A stretch of DNA of 64,000 bases from Pseudomonas sp. MM211 (GCF_020386635.1 NZ_CP081942.1:558001-622000); one strand, 5' to 3'. Counted from the stretch's first letter, positions 1 to 10,751 are shown. Notes: a model not told the origin generated them from the sequence alone. Numbers and translations are program-made.

Positions 1-26
1 ACTGCAGATCCGCCACAGGGGGTTCC

Positions 27-1262
27 GTGCGCAATATTCTGGTCATTGAAGACAGCCCGCTGGTATTGAAAATCCTCGAACACCTGTTTCGCCAGGAAAC
101 GGATCTGCAACCCGTATTCTGCGCCTCTCTGGCTGAAGCCGAGGTCATGCTGGAAACCTCGGCGGAGCTGTTCTTCGCCGCCATCGTCGACCTGCATCTG
201 CCGGATGCGCCGGATGGCGAAAGCGTCGATCTGGTCATGCGCTACGCCCTGCCGTGCATCGTGCTCAGCGGCTCGTACAACGAAAAGCGTCGCGACGACC
301 TGCTGCTCAAAGGCGTGGTCGATTACGTGCTAAAGGAAAGCCAGCACTCTTATGAGTACGCCTTCCGCCTGCTGCACCGGCTGGAAAGCAACAGCCAGGT
401 GAAGATTCTCGTCGCCGAGGACTCCGAGGCCACGCGGCACTTCATCCGTCACGTGCTGGCGCCCCATCGCTACCAGATCATCGACGCCCGCGACGGCGAC
501 GAAGCCCTGCGCATCCTCAAGGAACAACCGGATATCGACCTGCTGGTGGTCGATCACAGCATGCCTGGCATCAGCGGCTTCGAGCTGGTCAAGCTGCTGC
601 GCCAGAAGATGAAACGCCACGACCTGATCATCCTCGGCCTGTCCGCCGACACCAAGGGCTCGCTCAGCGCCATGTTCATCAAGCATGGCGCTGACGACTT
701 CCTGCGCAAACCGTTCTGCCCGGAAGAGCTGAACTGCCGGGTGATCTCCACCCTGGAACGCCGCGATATGATGCGCGCGCTCAAGCAGGCCGCGCAGTTC
801 GATGCCCTGACCGGACTGAACAATCGACGGGCGTTCTACGAACAGGGCATCCAGCAGTTCCAGCAGGCCCAGCGCAGTGGTCACGATCTGAGCGTGGCGA
901 TGCTCGACATGGACTTCTTCAAGCAGATCAACGACGAGCATGGTCATGCCAGTGGAGATGCCGCGTTGATCGCCTTTACCCGGGCCTTGAGTGCGGCGTT
1001 TCCGGATACCTTGCTCGGCCGTCTGGGTGGTGAAGAGTTCGCCATGGTCAGCCAGCAGAACGCCGAACAGTTGAGTCTTGCCCTCGACCGCCTGCGTGAG
1101 CAATGCGGGCAGCTCAAGTACGCCATCGGTGCGCCGCCACTGTCATTCAGTGCGGGCGTCTACCACGGCGCACCGGATGACCTGGAAAGCCTCCTGCACC
1201 TCGCCGACCAGCAGCTTTATCAGGCCAAGCGGCAAGGTCGCGCACGCACGCTCTGGCAGTGA
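27..1262 (+). CDS. Response regulator diguanylate cyclase (REC-REC-GGDEF)
   Basis: Predicted cytoplasmic enzyme that makes cyclic di-GMP from two GTP under control of phosphorylation. The 411-residue protein has two receiver domains (about residues 3-118 and 125-245) and a C-terminal GGDEF domain (about 257-409). Likely phospho-acceptors are D55 and D176. The active-site loop is GGEEF at 334-338, so catalysis should be intact. The RxxD inhibitory I-site expected just before it is absent (FPDT instead), so product inhibition is probably lost. Domain order resembles GcbA of P. fluorescens / PA4843. GTG start preceded by AGGGGG. It converges on the next gene with only 10 bp between stops. Confidence 0.9.
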   Translation: MRNILVIEDSPLVLKILEHLFRQETDLQPVFCASLAEAEVMLETSAELFFAAIVDLHLPDAPDGESVDLVMRYALPCIVLSGSYNEKRRDDLLLKGVVDYVLKESQHSYEYAFRLLHRLESNSQVKILVAEDSEATRHFIRHVLAPHRYQIIDARDGDEALRILKEQPDIDLLVVDHSMPGISGFELVKLLRQKMKRHDLIILGLSADTKGSLSAMFIKHGADDFLRKPFCPEELNCRVISTLERRDMMRALKQAAQFDALTGLNNRRAFYEQGIQQFQQAQRSGHDLSVAMLDMDFFKQINDEHGHASGDAALIAFTRALSAAFPDTLLGRLGGEEFAMVSQQNAEQLSLALDRLREQCGQLKYAIGAPPLSFSAGVYHGAPDDLESLLHLADQQLYQAKRQGRARTLWQ

Positions 1263-1272
1263 CGTTCGCGGT

Positions 1273-2004
1273 TCACAAGCCGTGGCGCTGCATGATCGCC
1301 GCATAGCTGCCATCAGCGCGCATGGCCGCAATCGCGGCGTCGAAGCGCCTGGCGATTTCGGCGTGGTTGCCATGGGTGAGGCGGATGAGAATGTGCAGGC
1401 CGTTTTCACTCAAGGGCATTGGCAAGAACTCCAGTTGATCGGCAATGCCCTTGAGCTGGTGACTGAACTGAAACCGAGCGACGTACTCATCCTCCAGGGC
1501 CAGGCTCACCCGGCCGCGCTGCAGCATGTACGCGGCACTCTCAAAACTGCTGACACCGACTCTGTGCAGGTTCTTGTCGGCATTGAATGCCTTGGAATAG
1601 GCATAGCCACGCAGCACAGCGATTCGGTATGGGTACAGGTCGGCCAGTTGCGTGAAGATGATGTCATCGCCCTTACGCTGCACCACGCGAATGCGATTGA
1701 TCAGATAGGGTTCGGAGAAATGGCCGAATTCGGCACGTTCGTCACTGTGCCAAGCGTTCACCAGCACATCGTAGTCAGCTCTCTGCAGCCCCTGGATGGC
1801 ACGTTCCCAAGGCACCTCACGGTACTCGCTGGTATAGCCAGCACGGCTCAATGCGGTCGTCACCAGCTCCGTCGCAACACCATTGCCGGGTAGCCGCTGG
1901 TCGGTGAACGGCGGCCAGGTATCAGCGACTAGACGTAGGTGCTCCGCACCAGCACCGCAGGGCAGCAACAGCAGAGACAAGAAGTACGCTCGCCAGCTCT
2001 TCAA
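1273..2004 (-). CDS. Periplasmic solute-binding protein, transporter family 3 (SBP_bac_3)
   Basis: Predicted periplasmic binding protein of the amino-acid/polar-solute type, found here without ABC permease or ATPase genes, so it may act as an orphan sensor or scavenger. From the proposed TTG start at 2004 the 243-residue product begins with a short basic stretch, a leucine-rich core and a GAGA cleavage region, followed by a family-like mature start (VADTWPPFTDQ). The frame stays open upstream to 2184, but that extension reads as non-coding. GAGG lies about 10 bases before the TTG. The ligand cannot be told from sequence. Confidence 0.7.
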   Translation of the reverse strand: MKSWRAYFLSLLLLPCGAGAEHLRLVADTWPPFTDQRLPGNGVATELVTTALSRAGYTSEYREVPWERAIQGLQRADYDVLVNAWHSDERAEFGHFSEPYLINRIRVVQRKGDDIIFTQLADLYPYRIAVLRGYAYSKAFNADKNLHRVGVSSFESAAYMLQRGRVSLALEDEYVARFQFSHQLKGIADQLEFLPMPLSENGLHILIRLTHGNHAEIARRFDAAIAAMRADGSYAAIMQRHGL

Positions 2005-2284
2005 TAGTCGTTGGCCTCGGGAAAGCGAAAAGGGGACATGCCACCAGGGCGAAGCAGGCAGAGTAATCACAATAGCAGCCACCGAAAAATGGCTAATGGC
2101 CAGCTTATTTTTACATCTGAGCATAAACGCTAGACCAGCCGGAGCAATGACCAGTTCGTAAAAAACTCCACCAGCGCAGCGCACTCGCCAGCGCCCACAG
2201 CTGAATCACACCTTCAGGTAAACTGCACCGTTTCGCGTCAGCCCGCAGCAATGCCTGGCGCCTAGCGTATGCGAGGACATTGCC

Positions 2285-3469
2285 GTGCTTTCACCCCAGG
2301 TTGTCATCATCGGTGCCGGTGCCGCCGGGCTGATGTGCGCCATGAGCGCCGCCGCGCGTGGCCGCAGCGTGCTGCTGCTCGACCATGCCAACAAGGCCGG
2401 CAAGAAGATCCTCATGTCGGGCGGCGGGCGCTGCAACTTCACCAACCTGTACTGTGAGCCGGGCAACTTCCTGTCGCACAACCCGCACTTCTGCAAGTCC
2501 GCCCTGGCGCGCTTCACCCAGTGGGATTTCATCGCCCTGGTGGCCAAGCACGGCGTGCCCTACCACGAGAAGAAACTCGGCCAACTGTTCTGCGACCACA
2601 AGTCCAGCGACATCCTCGGCATGCTGCTGGACGAGTGCGAGCAGGCGGGCGTCGACCTGCGTCTGGATACCTCGGCAAGCACCATCGAGCGTGGCGAAAA
2701 CGGCTACCGTCTGACCACCAGCCTGGGCCCGGTGAACTGTGAATCCCTGGTGATTGCCACCGGCGGCCTGTCGATTCCGACTCTCGGCGCCACCGGCTTC
2801 GGCTACCAGATCGCCCGCCAGTTCGGTCACACCCTGCTGCCGACGCGCGCCGGCCTGGTGCCGTTCACGCTGACCGATCCACAACTGAAAACCCTATGCA
2901 CGGAGCTGTCCGGCACCTCGGTGGAAGACTGCCGAGTCAGCTGCAACGGCCAGAGCTTCGTGGAGAATATCCTGTTCACCCATCGCGGCCTCAGCGGCCC
3001 GGCAATCCTGCAGATATCGTCTTACTGGCAACCGGGCGACAGCATCAGTATCGACCTGCTGCCGCACATCGATTTGCCGGAGTGGCTGCTGGAACAGCAA
3101 CGCGAGCGGCCAAACAGCGAACTGAAGACCCTGCTGGGCGAACTCTTCACCAAGAAGATGGCCGGCCTGCTGGCCGAACACTGGTTCGCCTCCAAGCCGA
3201 TGAAGCAGTACACCCCCGCCGAGCTCAAGGCCATCGCCGAGCGCCTGGCGGACTGGCAGCTGGTGCCCGCCGGCACCGAGGGTTACCGCACCGCCGAGGT
3301 CACGCTTGGCGGTATCGACACCAAGGAAGTGTCGTCGAAGACGATGGAGTCGCTGAAATCACCAGGACTGTATTTCGTCGGTGAAGTGCTGGATGTCACC
3401 GGCCATCTGGGCGGTTTCAACTTCCAGTGGGCCTGGGCTTCGGGTTATGCCGCTGCACAGTATGTGTAA
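2285..3469 (+). CDS. HI0933/YhiN-family FAD-dependent oxidoreductase
   Basis: Flavoprotein of the HI0933 family (394 residues, normal length); the physiological substrate of the family is not established. Visible marks are the N-terminal dinucleotide fold (GAGAAGLMCA), the family signature KKILMSGGGRCNFTN at about residues 39-53, a central GGLSIPTLGATG segment and the C-terminal FAD-closing motif GEVLDVTGHLGGFNFQ. GTG start at 2285 with GAGGA eight bases upstream. It ends just before a strong bidirectional terminator. Confidence 0.92.
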   Translation: MLSPQVVIIGAGAAGLMCAMSAAARGRSVLLLDHANKAGKKILMSGGGRCNFTNLYCEPGNFLSHNPHFCKSALARFTQWDFIALVAKHGVPYHEKKLGQLFCDHKSSDILGMLLDECEQAGVDLRLDTSASTIERGENGYRLTTSLGPVNCESLVIATGGLSIPTLGATGFGYQIARQFGHTLLPTRAGLVPFTLTDPQLKTLCTELSGTSVEDCRVSCNGQSFVENILFTHRGLSGPAILQISSYWQPGDSISIDLLPHIDLPEWLLEQQRERPNSELKTLLGELFTKKMAGLLAEHWFASKPMKQYTPAELKAIAERLADWQLVPAGTEGYRTAEVTLGGIDTKEVSSKTMESLKSPGLYFVGEVLDVTGHLGGFNFQWAWASGYAAAQYV

Positions 3470-3492
3470 TCACCGAGCCAGGCTTCGCCCAT

Positions 3493-3522
3493 AAAAAAAC
3501 GCGCCAGAAGGCGCGTTTTTTT
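3493..3522. terminator. Bidirectional rho-independent terminator
   Basis: A perfect GC-rich stem (ACGCGCC / GGCGCGT, loop AGAA) is flanked by an A-run on the left and a T-run on the right, so it can end transcription of the HI0933-type gene on the + strand and of sstT on the - strand. It lies exactly between the two convergent stops. Confidence 0.9.
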
Positions 3523-3536
3523 TCAGTCCGGGGTCA

Positions 3537-4799
3537 TCAGCTACGAGACGCCTGGGTATCGATGCGGGTGGCCTGGTCGGCAGCACCGCGCTCCTCACCG
3601 GCGTAAGAGACCGCCGCCGTGAAGACCACATCGGTGTGCGAGTTCAGAGCCGTCTCGAAGGAATCCTGCACCACGCCGATGACGAAGCCGATGGCCACCA
3701 CCTGCATGGCGATTTCGGTGTCGATGCCGAACAGGCTGGTGGCCATCGGAATCAGCAGCAGCGAGCCGCCAGCCACCCCGGAAACGCCCGCGGCTGCCAG
3801 GGACGACACCACGCAGAGCAGCAGCGCCGTCGGCAGATCGACGTTGATGCCCAGGGTGTGGGTGGTCGCCAGGGCCATCACGGAAATGGTGATCGCCGCA
3901 CCGGCCATGTTGATGGTGGCGCCCAGCGGGATGGTGATCGAGTAGGTGTCCTTGTCCAGCTTGAGCTTCTCGCACAGACGCAGGTTGACCGGAATGTTGG
4001 CCGCCGAGCTGCGGGTGAAGAAGGCCGTTACCGCGCTCTCGCGCAAGACGGTGAACAGCAACGGATAGGGGTTGCGACGCATCTTGATGTAGGCGAGCAG
4101 CGGGTTGATCACCAGGGTCACGACCAGCATGCAGCCGACCATCACCATCAGCAGGCGCGCATAGCCGTACAGCGCCTCGAAGCCGGAGTCGGCCAGGGTG
4201 CTGGCGACCAGACCGAAGATACCGATCGGCGCCTGATTGATGACGAAGCGCACCACCTGGGTGAAGGCATTGGAAACGTCATGCAGCATGGTGCGCGTGC
4301 CGGGCGCGGCGTGCCGCAGAAAGATGCCCAGCGCCACGGCCCAGGCGAGGATGGCGATGTAGTTGGAGGTATTCAGCGCCTGCACCGGGCCGACGAAGAT
4401 ACTGGTCAGCAGGTTGTGCAAGACATCAATGATGCTGCCGGGCGGGTTGCCCTCGGCCGAGCTGATGTCCAGCGATAGCATGGTGGGAAACAGGAAGCTG
4501 GCGCACACCGCCAGGGCTGCGGCACTGAAGGTGCTGATCAGGTACATCATCAGTACCGGACGAATGTGCGTGGGTTGGCCACTCTGATGGGCCGCCAGGG
4601 AAGAAATCACCAGCACCAGCACGAGTATCGGCGCAACCGCCTTGAGGGCGAGGATGAACAGTTCACCGAGCAGGCCGACTTTGAGTGCGGTGGCCGGCGA
4701 GAAGTAAGCGAGCAGAATGCCCAGTACCAGGCCGATGAAAATGCGTAGCACCAGGCTGGTATTGGAATAGGCGGAGGCAATGCGTTTAAGAGTATTCAT
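3537..4799 (-). CDS. sstT: Serine/threonine:Na+ symporter SstT
   Basis: Inner-membrane sodium-coupled importer of L-serine and L-threonine, DAACS (dicarboxylate/amino acid:cation symporter) family. The 420-residue protein has many hydrophobic segments and the family signatures [11 protein letters not shown] and [11 protein letters not shown], plus [12 protein letters not shown] near the end, as in E. coli SstT. The ATG at 4799 (MNTLKRIA) was chosen because the open frame upstream to 4886 reads as non-coding; the Shine-Dalgarno is weak. It lies downstream of the serine deaminase gene on the same strand, about 250 bp away, suggesting an uptake-plus-degradation module. Confidence 0.93.
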   Translation of the reverse strand: MNTLKRIASAYSNTSLVLRIFIGLVLGILLAYFSPATALKVGLLGELFILALKAVAPILVLVLVISSLAAHQSGQPTHIRPVLMMYLISTFSAAALAVCASFLFPTMLSLDISSAEGNPPGSIIDVLHNLLTSIFVGPVQALNTSNYIAILAWAVALGIFLRHAAPGTRTMLHDVSNAFTQVVRFVINQAPIGIFGLVASTLADSGFEALYGYARLLMVMVGCMLVVTLVINPLLAYIKMRRNPYPLLFTVLRESAVTAFFTRSSAANIPVNLRLCEKLKLDKDTYSITIPLGATINMAGAAITISVMALATTHTLGINVDLPTALLLCVVSSLAAAGVSGVAGGSLLLIPMATSLFGIDTEIAMQVVAIGFVIGVVQDSFETALNSHTDVVFTAAVSYAGEERGAADQATRIDTQASRS

Positions 4800-5049
4800 G
4801 TAGTAGACGCTGTCCAGAATTCTAGGCTTGATGGCATTGGAGGACAGGTCAGAAGGGGCACGAGCCACGCCAACCGGGCAGGTCACCCCAAGACATCACG
4901 CGATTATAAGGGAGGGAAACGGGATCAGCGCCAATTAGATGGTTGGGATGGTCATGCAGGTAGGTCTCGCTTGTTATTGTTGTGGGACGGTGGAAACAGG
5001 ATGACGGCCCGTCAGGCCGCACATCCCGTGGATCGAGCAGACGAGCGCA
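4800..5049. other. 250-bp spacer between sdaA stop and sstT start
   Basis: No gene seen. It should carry an sstT promoter or read-through leader from sdaA. An imperfect hairpin (CGGCC...GGCCG within GGATG...CATCC, about 4999-5027) lies just after the sdaA stop and could be a weak terminator. No recognised riboswitch. Confidence 0.35.
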
Positions 5050-6438
5050 TCAACACTCGACGATGTTCACGGCAAGGCCGCCGCGAGCGGTTTCCTTGTA
5101 TTTGGTCAGCATGTCGGCGCCGGTTTCGCGCATGGTCTTGATGACCTTGTCCAGGCTCACATGGTGCGAACCGTCGCCGTACAGCGCCATACGCGCGGCA
5201 TTGATGGCTTTCACCGAGGCAATAGCGTTGCGCTCGATGCAGGGAATCTGCACCAGGCCGCCAACCGGGTCGCAGGTCAGGCCCAGATGGTGTTCCATGC
5301 CGATTTCGGCGGCGTTCTCGACCTGCTCCGGCGTGCCACCCAGCACCGCGCACAGCGCGCCGGCGGCCATCGAGCAGGCCACACCGACCTCCCCCTGGCA
5401 GCCCACTTCGGCGCCGCTGATCGAGGCGTTTTCCTTGTACAGGATGCCGATCGCGCCGGCGGTCAGCAGGAAGTCGATGATGCCGCGCTCGCTGGCGCCG
5501 GAAATGGCGTTGGCGTAGTAATGCAACACCGCGGGGATGATGCCCGCCGCGCCGTTGGTGGGTGCGGTGACAACCCGGCCACCAGCGGCATTTTCTTCGT
5601 TCACCGCCAGCGCCCAGAGGTTGACCCAGTCGAGCATGCGTAGTGGGTCTTCCGTATAGCTGCGCTGGAAGCCGCCCAGCTTGCGCGCCAGGATGGCAGC
5701 GCGGCGGCGCACCTTGAAGCCACCCGGCAGGATGCCCTCGGTGCGACAGCCGCGCTCCACGCAGGCTTGCATGACGCGCCAGATCGACAGCAGACCGCTG
5801 TCGATCTCTTCGTCGGTGCGCCAGTGGCGCTCGTTGCGGCGCATCACCTCGGCGATACCGATGCCGTGCTCGCGGGTCAGGCGCAGCAGGTCGGCGCCGC
5901 TAAGAAACGGGAGTGGCAGAGCAGTGGCATCCGGGGCGATGACCTTGTGCTTGGAGCCATCGGCGAGGACGGCCTCGCTGACCACGAAACCACCGCCTAC
6001 CGAATAGTAGGTGGCCTCGTGCATTTGCAGCCCTGCCGCATCGAACGCAGCGAAACGCAGGCCGTTGGCATGCATTGGCAGGGCCTTGCGAATCATTTTC
6101 AGGTCAGTCTTTTCGTTGAAGGCGACCGAATGGCCGCCCGGCAGCGTGATGCGCTTCTCACTGCGAATGGCCTCGATATAGCCGGCAATCTGCTCGACAT
6201 CGACAGTATCCGGCTCATAGCCGCTCAAGCCGAGGAGTACCGCCTTGTCACTGCCATGGCCTTTGCCGGTAGCGCCCAGCGAGCCATAGAGCTCTGCTAC
6301 CACCCGCACGACGTTGGGCATGTGCCCCTGGTTCTCCAGGGCATGAGTGAACAGGGCCGCGGCACGCATCGGCCCGACGGTGTGCGAGCTCGATGGGCCA
6401 ATGCCCACCTTGAACAGATCGAATACGCTAACGGCCAT
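5050..6438 (-). CDS. sdaA: L-serine ammonia-lyase, iron-sulfur dependent, single chain
   Basis: Converts L-serine to pyruvate and ammonia in the cytoplasm using a [4Fe-4S] cluster. The 462-residue protein has the alpha/beta domains fused in one chain, as usual in Gammaproteobacteria. The N terminus carries [15 protein letters not shown], and the conserved cluster cysteines are C347, C389 and C400 ([15 protein letters not shown]). The ATG at 6438 has a poor Shine-Dalgarno. It is divergent from a LysR regulator and upstream of sstT, which supports a serine-catabolic role. Whether it should be called sdaA or sdaB cannot be decided here. Confidence 0.93.
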   Translation of the reverse strand: MAVSVFDLFKVGIGPSSSHTVGPMRAAALFTHALENQGHMPNVVRVVAELYGSLGATGKGHGSDKAVLLGLSGYEPDTVDVEQIAGYIEAIRSEKRITLPGGHSVAFNEKTDLKMIRKALPMHANGLRFAAFDAAGLQMHEATYYSVGGGFVVSEAVLADGSKHKVIAPDATALPLPFLSGADLLRLTREHGIGIAEVMRRNERHWRTDEEIDSGLLSIWRVMQACVERGCRTEGILPGGFKVRRRAAILARKLGGFQRSYTEDPLRMLDWVNLWALAVNEENAAGGRVVTAPTNGAAGIIPAVLHYYANAISGASERGIIDFLLTAGAIGILYKENASISGAEVGCQGEVGVACSMAAGALCAVLGGTPEQVENAAEIGMEHHLGLTCDPVGGLVQIPCIERNAIASVKAINAARMALYGDGSHHVSLDKVIKTMRETGADMLTKYKETARGGLAVNIVEC

Positions 6439-6582
6439 GGCGGTATTTTTCTTTTATGAGGTGAAGACAGGTGCCCGGTCATGCACCCGCCGATGGGAAA
6501 AATCTAAGACCCCACTTTCATTATGTATACTGATTTATTCTTACCCCATTGATTAGAAAATTTTACCTAAAGAATTTCCCCC
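6439..6582. promoter_or_regulatory. Divergent promoter region sdaA / lysR-type gene
   Basis: A 144-bp spacer between divergent start codons, clearly more AT-rich than the flanking genes. It contains TATACT at 6526-6531, a possible -10 for the LysR gene, without a good -35 partner. An ATTAGAAAATTTTACCT stretch follows. A short dyad (GGTGC...GCACC) lies around 6470-6487. A regulator site is expected here, but no single convincing operator was found. Confidence 0.4.
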
Positions 6583-7515
6583 ATGGATCTGATCCGTTTA
6601 CGCACCCTTCGCGAGCTGGCCCGCTGCGGCACCATGGCAGCCACCGCCGAGTTTCTGCACCTGACACCCTCGGCTGTTTCCCAGCAGATCACGCAACTGG
6701 AGCGCGAGGCCGATGTGGCATTGATCGAGCGCCGTGGCCGCGGCGTGGTGCTGACCCCGGCAGGTAGCCGGCTGGTGGCGCACGTCGAGCGGATTCTGGT
6801 GATCCTCGACGAGGCCCGTTCGGAGCTGGCGCAGATGCGCAGCGAAATTGCCGGGGAACTGCGCGTGGCCGCATTTCCTTCGATCGCGGTAGCGCTGGTC
6901 GCGCCCATCGTGCGCAACCTGCGCCAGGCCTATCCGCGTTTGGACGTGGTGGTGGCGGATCTGGAGCCGCAGGAAAGTCTCAGCGCCCTGAGCGCCTGGC
7001 AGATCGATGTGGCAGTGATCGACGACCTGGCCGGCGCGGCCAAGTCGCGCCAGGAACACTACGAGCTGATCCCACTGACCGAAGATCGCCTGCACGTGCT
7101 GCTACCGACGAGCCACGCGCTGGCATCGCGCAGCACCCTGACCATCGCCGACCTGCAGGACGAGGCCTGGGCGCTGGACTCCACCAACAGCTCGTTCGGC
7201 GAATTCATCGGCAACCTGTGCCGCCGCTCCGGTTTTGCACCGCGTATCAACGCGCACTGCGCCGGGTTCGAAATGGTCGCGGCGATGGTCGCGTCCGGCA
7301 ATTCGATTTCGGTGGTCTCAGGACTGCGCCTGGTGCGCCCGCTCGAAAACGTCACCGCTGTGCGCCTGGCACCGGCCATTCAACGCAAGATATTCCTCGC
7401 CTACCGCAAGGGCGAGCGCAAACACCCCGCCGTGACCGTATTCCTCGACGAGGCGATACGGACAGCGGGGGTGCTAGAGGGCTATCAGAGAGTCGAACTG
7501 AAAGACAAAGCCTGA
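6583..7515 (+). CDS. LysR-type transcriptional regulator, divergent from serine deaminase
   Basis: DNA-binding regulator of 310 residues with an N-terminal winged helix-turn-helix (about residues 3-62, AATAEFLHLTPSAVSQQI) and a C-terminal periplasmic-binding-like effector domain (about 90-295). It is transcribed divergently from the serine ammonia-lyase across a 144-bp AT-rich gap, the classic LysR arrangement, so control of sdaA and perhaps sstT is inferred. The effector may be serine or a relative, but nothing in the sequence proves it. ATG start with only a weak purine-rich site upstream. Confidence 0.9.
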   Translation: MDLIRLRTLRELARCGTMAATAEFLHLTPSAVSQQITQLEREADVALIERRGRGVVLTPAGSRLVAHVERILVILDEARSELAQMRSEIAGELRVAAFPSIAVALVAPIVRNLRQAYPRLDVVVADLEPQESLSALSAWQIDVAVIDDLAGAAKSRQEHYELIPLTEDRLHVLLPTSHALASRSTLTIADLQDEAWALDSTNSSFGEFIGNLCRRSGFAPRINAHCAGFEMVAAMVASGNSISVVSGLRLVRPLENVTAVRLAPAIQRKIFLAYRKGERKHPAVTVFLDEAIRTAGVLEGYQRVELKDKA

Positions 7516-7525
7516 TTCGCCAGGA

Positions 7526-8230
7526 TCAGAAGCGGAACACTTCCGCGTCGATGCGGATAGGCTCGGCCACCGGCATTTTCGGTGGCTCCTGCCGCGCCGC
7601 CGGGGTCGGCGCCTTCTTGCGCGGCTCCTCGGTAGCGATTGGCGTATTACCGTGGTTTTTCACCGCGCTCGCCAATTGCTCGACCAGTTGCTGCACCACC
7701 GCGCTCTGCGCGCGTACCTGATCGGCTACCGCGCCCTGGTGCTTCTCTTCGAGGTGCACCAAACGGGTATCGAGCAATTGCCCTTCCCGACCGACCAGCC
7801 GCCACTGCGCCTCAAGTATCGCAGGCTGACGCGGGCCGGAGTCCAGGCGGGTTACAGACAGCAGCACCTGAACCTGAGCCTTAAAGCCCGGGTTGTCCGA
7901 AGCAAGTACCAGGCGCTGGCTATTGATCCGGCCCGACAGCTGGCGCAACACCTGACGATCCAGATCGGTGGCCAGGCTGCCAGCCCAGCGAGCATTCCCA
8001 GCCGCGCTCAGGCTGCCGTCGTCCTGGCGCTGCAGCAACGCTTCACGCTGCAAGTAATCGGCAACGGTAATAGGGCCCAGCAATACACTCATGCCATCCT
8101 TGTCAGCGGTTTTGGCGGCACTGCTGCCACCGTCGAGCTGGTAAAGCGAGACGGGCATGAAATGCGAACAACCGGTCAGCGTCAGCAGACCGGCCAGAAG
8201 AAGCGTAAGAGGAAGCCGCTTAACAATCAT
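7526..8230 (-). CDS. PqiC-like ABC-type transport auxiliary lipoprotein
   Basis: Predicted outer-membrane lipoprotein of the PqiC/YmbA type, whose relatives work with MCE-domain (PqiB-like) lipid transporters. From the ATG at 8230 (GGAAG upstream) the 234-residue protein starts with a basic, leucine-rich signal and the lipobox LLTLTGC. The domain then reads YQLDGG ... LLGPITVADYLQREALLQR, typical of the family. The C-terminal 50 residues are proline- and lysine-rich and probably unstructured. No MceD or permease gene lies next to it, so its partner must be encoded elsewhere. Confidence 0.8.
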   Translation of the reverse strand: MIVKRLPLTLLLAGLLTLTGCSHFMPVSLYQLDGGSSAAKTADKDGMSVLLGPITVADYLQREALLQRQDDGSLSAAGNARWAGSLATDLDRQVLRQLSGRINSQRLVLASDNPGFKAQVQVLLSVTRLDSGPRQPAILEAQWRLVGREGQLLDTRLVHLEEKHQGAVADQVRAQSAVVQQLVEQLASAVKNHGNTPIATEEPRKKAPTPAARQEPPKMPVAEPIRIDAEVFRF

Positions 8231-8488
8231 CAATGTCTTCCAGCTGGCAGTGTCGCCAGCGACCATGGCTACAGGTAAAGGGTCAAAAACAAAAAATAGG
8301 TAAATCACCGCGTCGGCAAACGCCGGCGAGGTGTCAAATAATCCCTGTCCATATGCAATGCGCCTGCCACCGAGCGCTTTGACCCGAAAAGATGGCATAG
8401 GGCCCACCGTCAGGTAGGCCCACAAGGGGCTGTATCATCCGTCAAACCGGCCTGCAACTCCAGTAGGAGGCCACTTGCCAGTAGCCCC

Positions 8489-10744
8489 CTACTCGACCAG
8501 TAAGCCATCGACGCGCTGGAATCCACGCGGCAATTTGTTGCCGCGTCGGCCACGTTCGCCCTTGTAGTGTTCAAGGTCGTCAGCCTTTAGAGACAGGGTA
8601 CGCTTGCCAGCCTGCAAAACAAGGGTGGCGCCTTGTGGAAGCACAGCAAGGCCCGTCAGGTACTCCTCGCGACTGGCGACGCGCTCACCGGGGATACCGA
8701 TGATCTTGTTGCCTTTGCCTTTGCTCAGTTGCGGCAGGTCGGCGACCTTGAACAGCAGCAGACGACCCTCGGTGGTCACGGCGGCCAGCCAGTCCTCCTC
8801 GCGACTGGTGAGCGGCCTTGGCGCCACTACCCGCGCGCCATTGGGCAGGCTGAGCAGGGCCTTGCCGGCCTTGTTCTTGGCCTGCAGGTCTTCACCCTTG
8901 ACCACGAAGCCGTAGCCGGCATCCGAAGCGATCACGTACAGCGCCTCATCCTCGGGCAGCAGCACGCATTCGAAGCTGGCACCCGGTGGCGGCGTCAGAC
9001 GACCGGTCAGCGGCTCGCCCTGGCCACGAGCCGATGGCAGAGTGTGAGCGGCAAGCGAATAGCTACGCCCGGTGGAGTCGATGAACACTGCATACTGGTT
9101 GGAACGCCCCGGCGCGGCGGTCTGGAAGCCGTCACCAGCCTTGTAGGAGAGGCCGGTGGCGTCGATTTCGTGACCCTTGGCCGAGCGCACCCAGCCTTTT
9201 TCCGAGAGCACCACGGTGATCTTTTCGTTCGGCAGCAAGTCGTGTTCGGACAGCGCTTTGGCCTCGGCACGCTCGACGATCGGCGAACGGCGGTCATCAC
9301 CGTACTTCTCGGCGTCCTCGATGATTTCCTTGCGCACCAGCTTCTTCAGCTTGGCTTCACTGCCCAGCAGCGCCAGCAGCTTGTCGCGTTCCTTGGCCAA
9401 CGCATCCTGCTCACCGCGGATCTGCATTTCTTCCAGGCGAGCGAGTTGGCGCAGGCGGGTTTCGAGAATGTACTCGGCCTGTATCTCGGTGAGGCCGAAG
9501 CGCTCCATCAGCACCGGCTTGGGCTGATCCTCGGTGCGAATGATGTGAATCACTTCATCGAGGTTGAGGAAGGCGATCAAGCGGCCCTCCAGCAGATGCA
9601 TACGATGCTCGACCTTATCCAGGCGGAACTGCAGGCGGCGGCGCACGGTGCCAACGCGGTAGCGCAGCCACTCGACCAGCAGAGTGCGCAGATCCTTGAC
9701 CTGCGGTTTACCGTCGAGACCGATGACGTTGGCGTTGACCCGGTAGCTGGACTCCAGATCGGTGCTGGCGAACAGATGCTGCATCAATGCGTGGTGATCG
9801 ACGCGGCTGCTGGCCGGGATGATCACGATGCGGCAGGGATTCTCGTGGTCCGACTCATCGCGCAGGTCAGCGATCTGCGGCGCCTTTGACGGTTTGGCCT
9901 GCATCATCGCAGCGATCTGTTCCAGCACCTTGGCGCCGGACACCTGATGCGGCAGCGAGGTGACCACAATGTCGCCGTCTTCGACGCTGTACACGGCGCG
10001 CATACGTACCGAACCGCGACCGGTTTGGTAGATTTTCAGCAGGTCGGCACGCGGGGTGATGATCTCCGCCTCGGTCGGGTAATCCGGGCCGAGCACGTGC
10101 TCGCAGAGCTGCTCCACCGTTGCGGTGGGCTCGTCGAGCAGGCGTACGCAAGCGGCCGCTACCTCACGCAGGTTGTGCGGCGGCACATCGGTGGCCATGC
10201 CCACGGCGATCCCGGTGGTGCCGTTGAGCAGCAGGTTGGGCAGACGTGCCGGCAGCGTCGCCGGTTCGTTCAGGGTGCCATCGAAGTTCGGCACCCAATC
10301 CACCGTGCCCTGGCCGAGCTCGGTCAGCAGTACTTCGGAATAGCGGGACAGGCGTGCCTCGGTGTAACGCATGGCGGCGAAGGACTTGGGATCGTCCGGC
10401 GCGCCCCAGTTGCCCTGGCCGTCTACCAGCGTGTAGCGGTAGCTGAACGGCTGCGCCATCAGCACCATGGCTTCATAACAGGCCGAGTCGCCGTGCGGGT
10501 GGAACTTGCCGAGCACGTCACCGACGGTACGCGCCGACTTCTTGTGCTTGGAATCGGCATCCAGGCCCAGCTCGCTCATGGCGTAGACGATACGACGCTG
10601 CACGGGCTTGAGGCCGTCGCCGATGTGCGGCAGCGCGCGATCCATGATCACGTACATCGAGTAGTTGAGATAAGCCTGCTCGGTAAAGTCGGCAAGGGAG
10701 CGGCGTTCGACACCGTCCAGGCTCAGATCGAGGGTTTCGCTCAT
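8489..10744 (-). CDS. parC: DNA topoisomerase IV subunit A (ParC)
   Basis: Cleavage/rejoining subunit of topoisomerase IV, which unlinks daughter chromosomes; works as ParC2ParE2. At 751 residues it matches Pseudomonas ParC. The catalytic tyrosine is Y127 ([11 protein letters not shown]). The quinolone-resistance region reads [12 protein letters not shown] with S87 and E91, the susceptible residues. The C-terminal half carries the beta-propeller repeats. ATG start with GAGG five bases upstream. It is last in an operon parE - phytase-like gene - aspartic protease - parC. Confidence 0.97.
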   Translation of the reverse strand: MSETLDLSLDGVERRSLADFTEQAYLNYSMYVIMDRALPHIGDGLKPVQRRIVYAMSELGLDADSKHKKSARTVGDVLGKFHPHGDSACYEAMVLMAQPFSYRYTLVDGQGNWGAPDDPKSFAAMRYTEARLSRYSEVLLTELGQGTVDWVPNFDGTLNEPATLPARLPNLLLNGTTGIAVGMATDVPPHNLREVAAACVRLLDEPTATVEQLCEHVLGPDYPTEAEIITPRADLLKIYQTGRGSVRMRAVYSVEDGDIVVTSLPHQVSGAKVLEQIAAMMQAKPSKAPQIADLRDESDHENPCRIVIIPASSRVDHHALMQHLFASTDLESSYRVNANVIGLDGKPQVKDLRTLLVEWLRYRVGTVRRRLQFRLDKVEHRMHLLEGRLIAFLNLDEVIHIIRTEDQPKPVLMERFGLTEIQAEYILETRLRQLARLEEMQIRGEQDALAKERDKLLALLGSEAKLKKLVRKEIIEDAEKYGDDRRSPIVERAEAKALSEHDLLPNEKITVVLSEKGWVRSAKGHEIDATGLSYKAGDGFQTAAPGRSNQYAVFIDSTGRSYSLAAHTLPSARGQGEPLTGRLTPPPGASFECVLLPEDEALYVIASDAGYGFVVKGEDLQAKNKAGKALLSLPNGARVVAPRPLTSREEDWLAAVTTEGRLLLFKVADLPQLSKGKGNKIIGIPGERVASREEYLTGLAVLPQGATLVLQAGKRTLSLKADDLEHYKGERGRRGNKLPRGFQRVDGLLVE

Positions 10745-10751
10745 GCGTGCC

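Noticed and set aside
4799..4886. N-terminal extension of SstT
   Set aside because: Residues do not resemble the family start and there is no Shine-Dalgarno.
8489..10744. Quinolone-resistance mutation in parC
   Set aside because: S87 and E91 are the susceptible residues.
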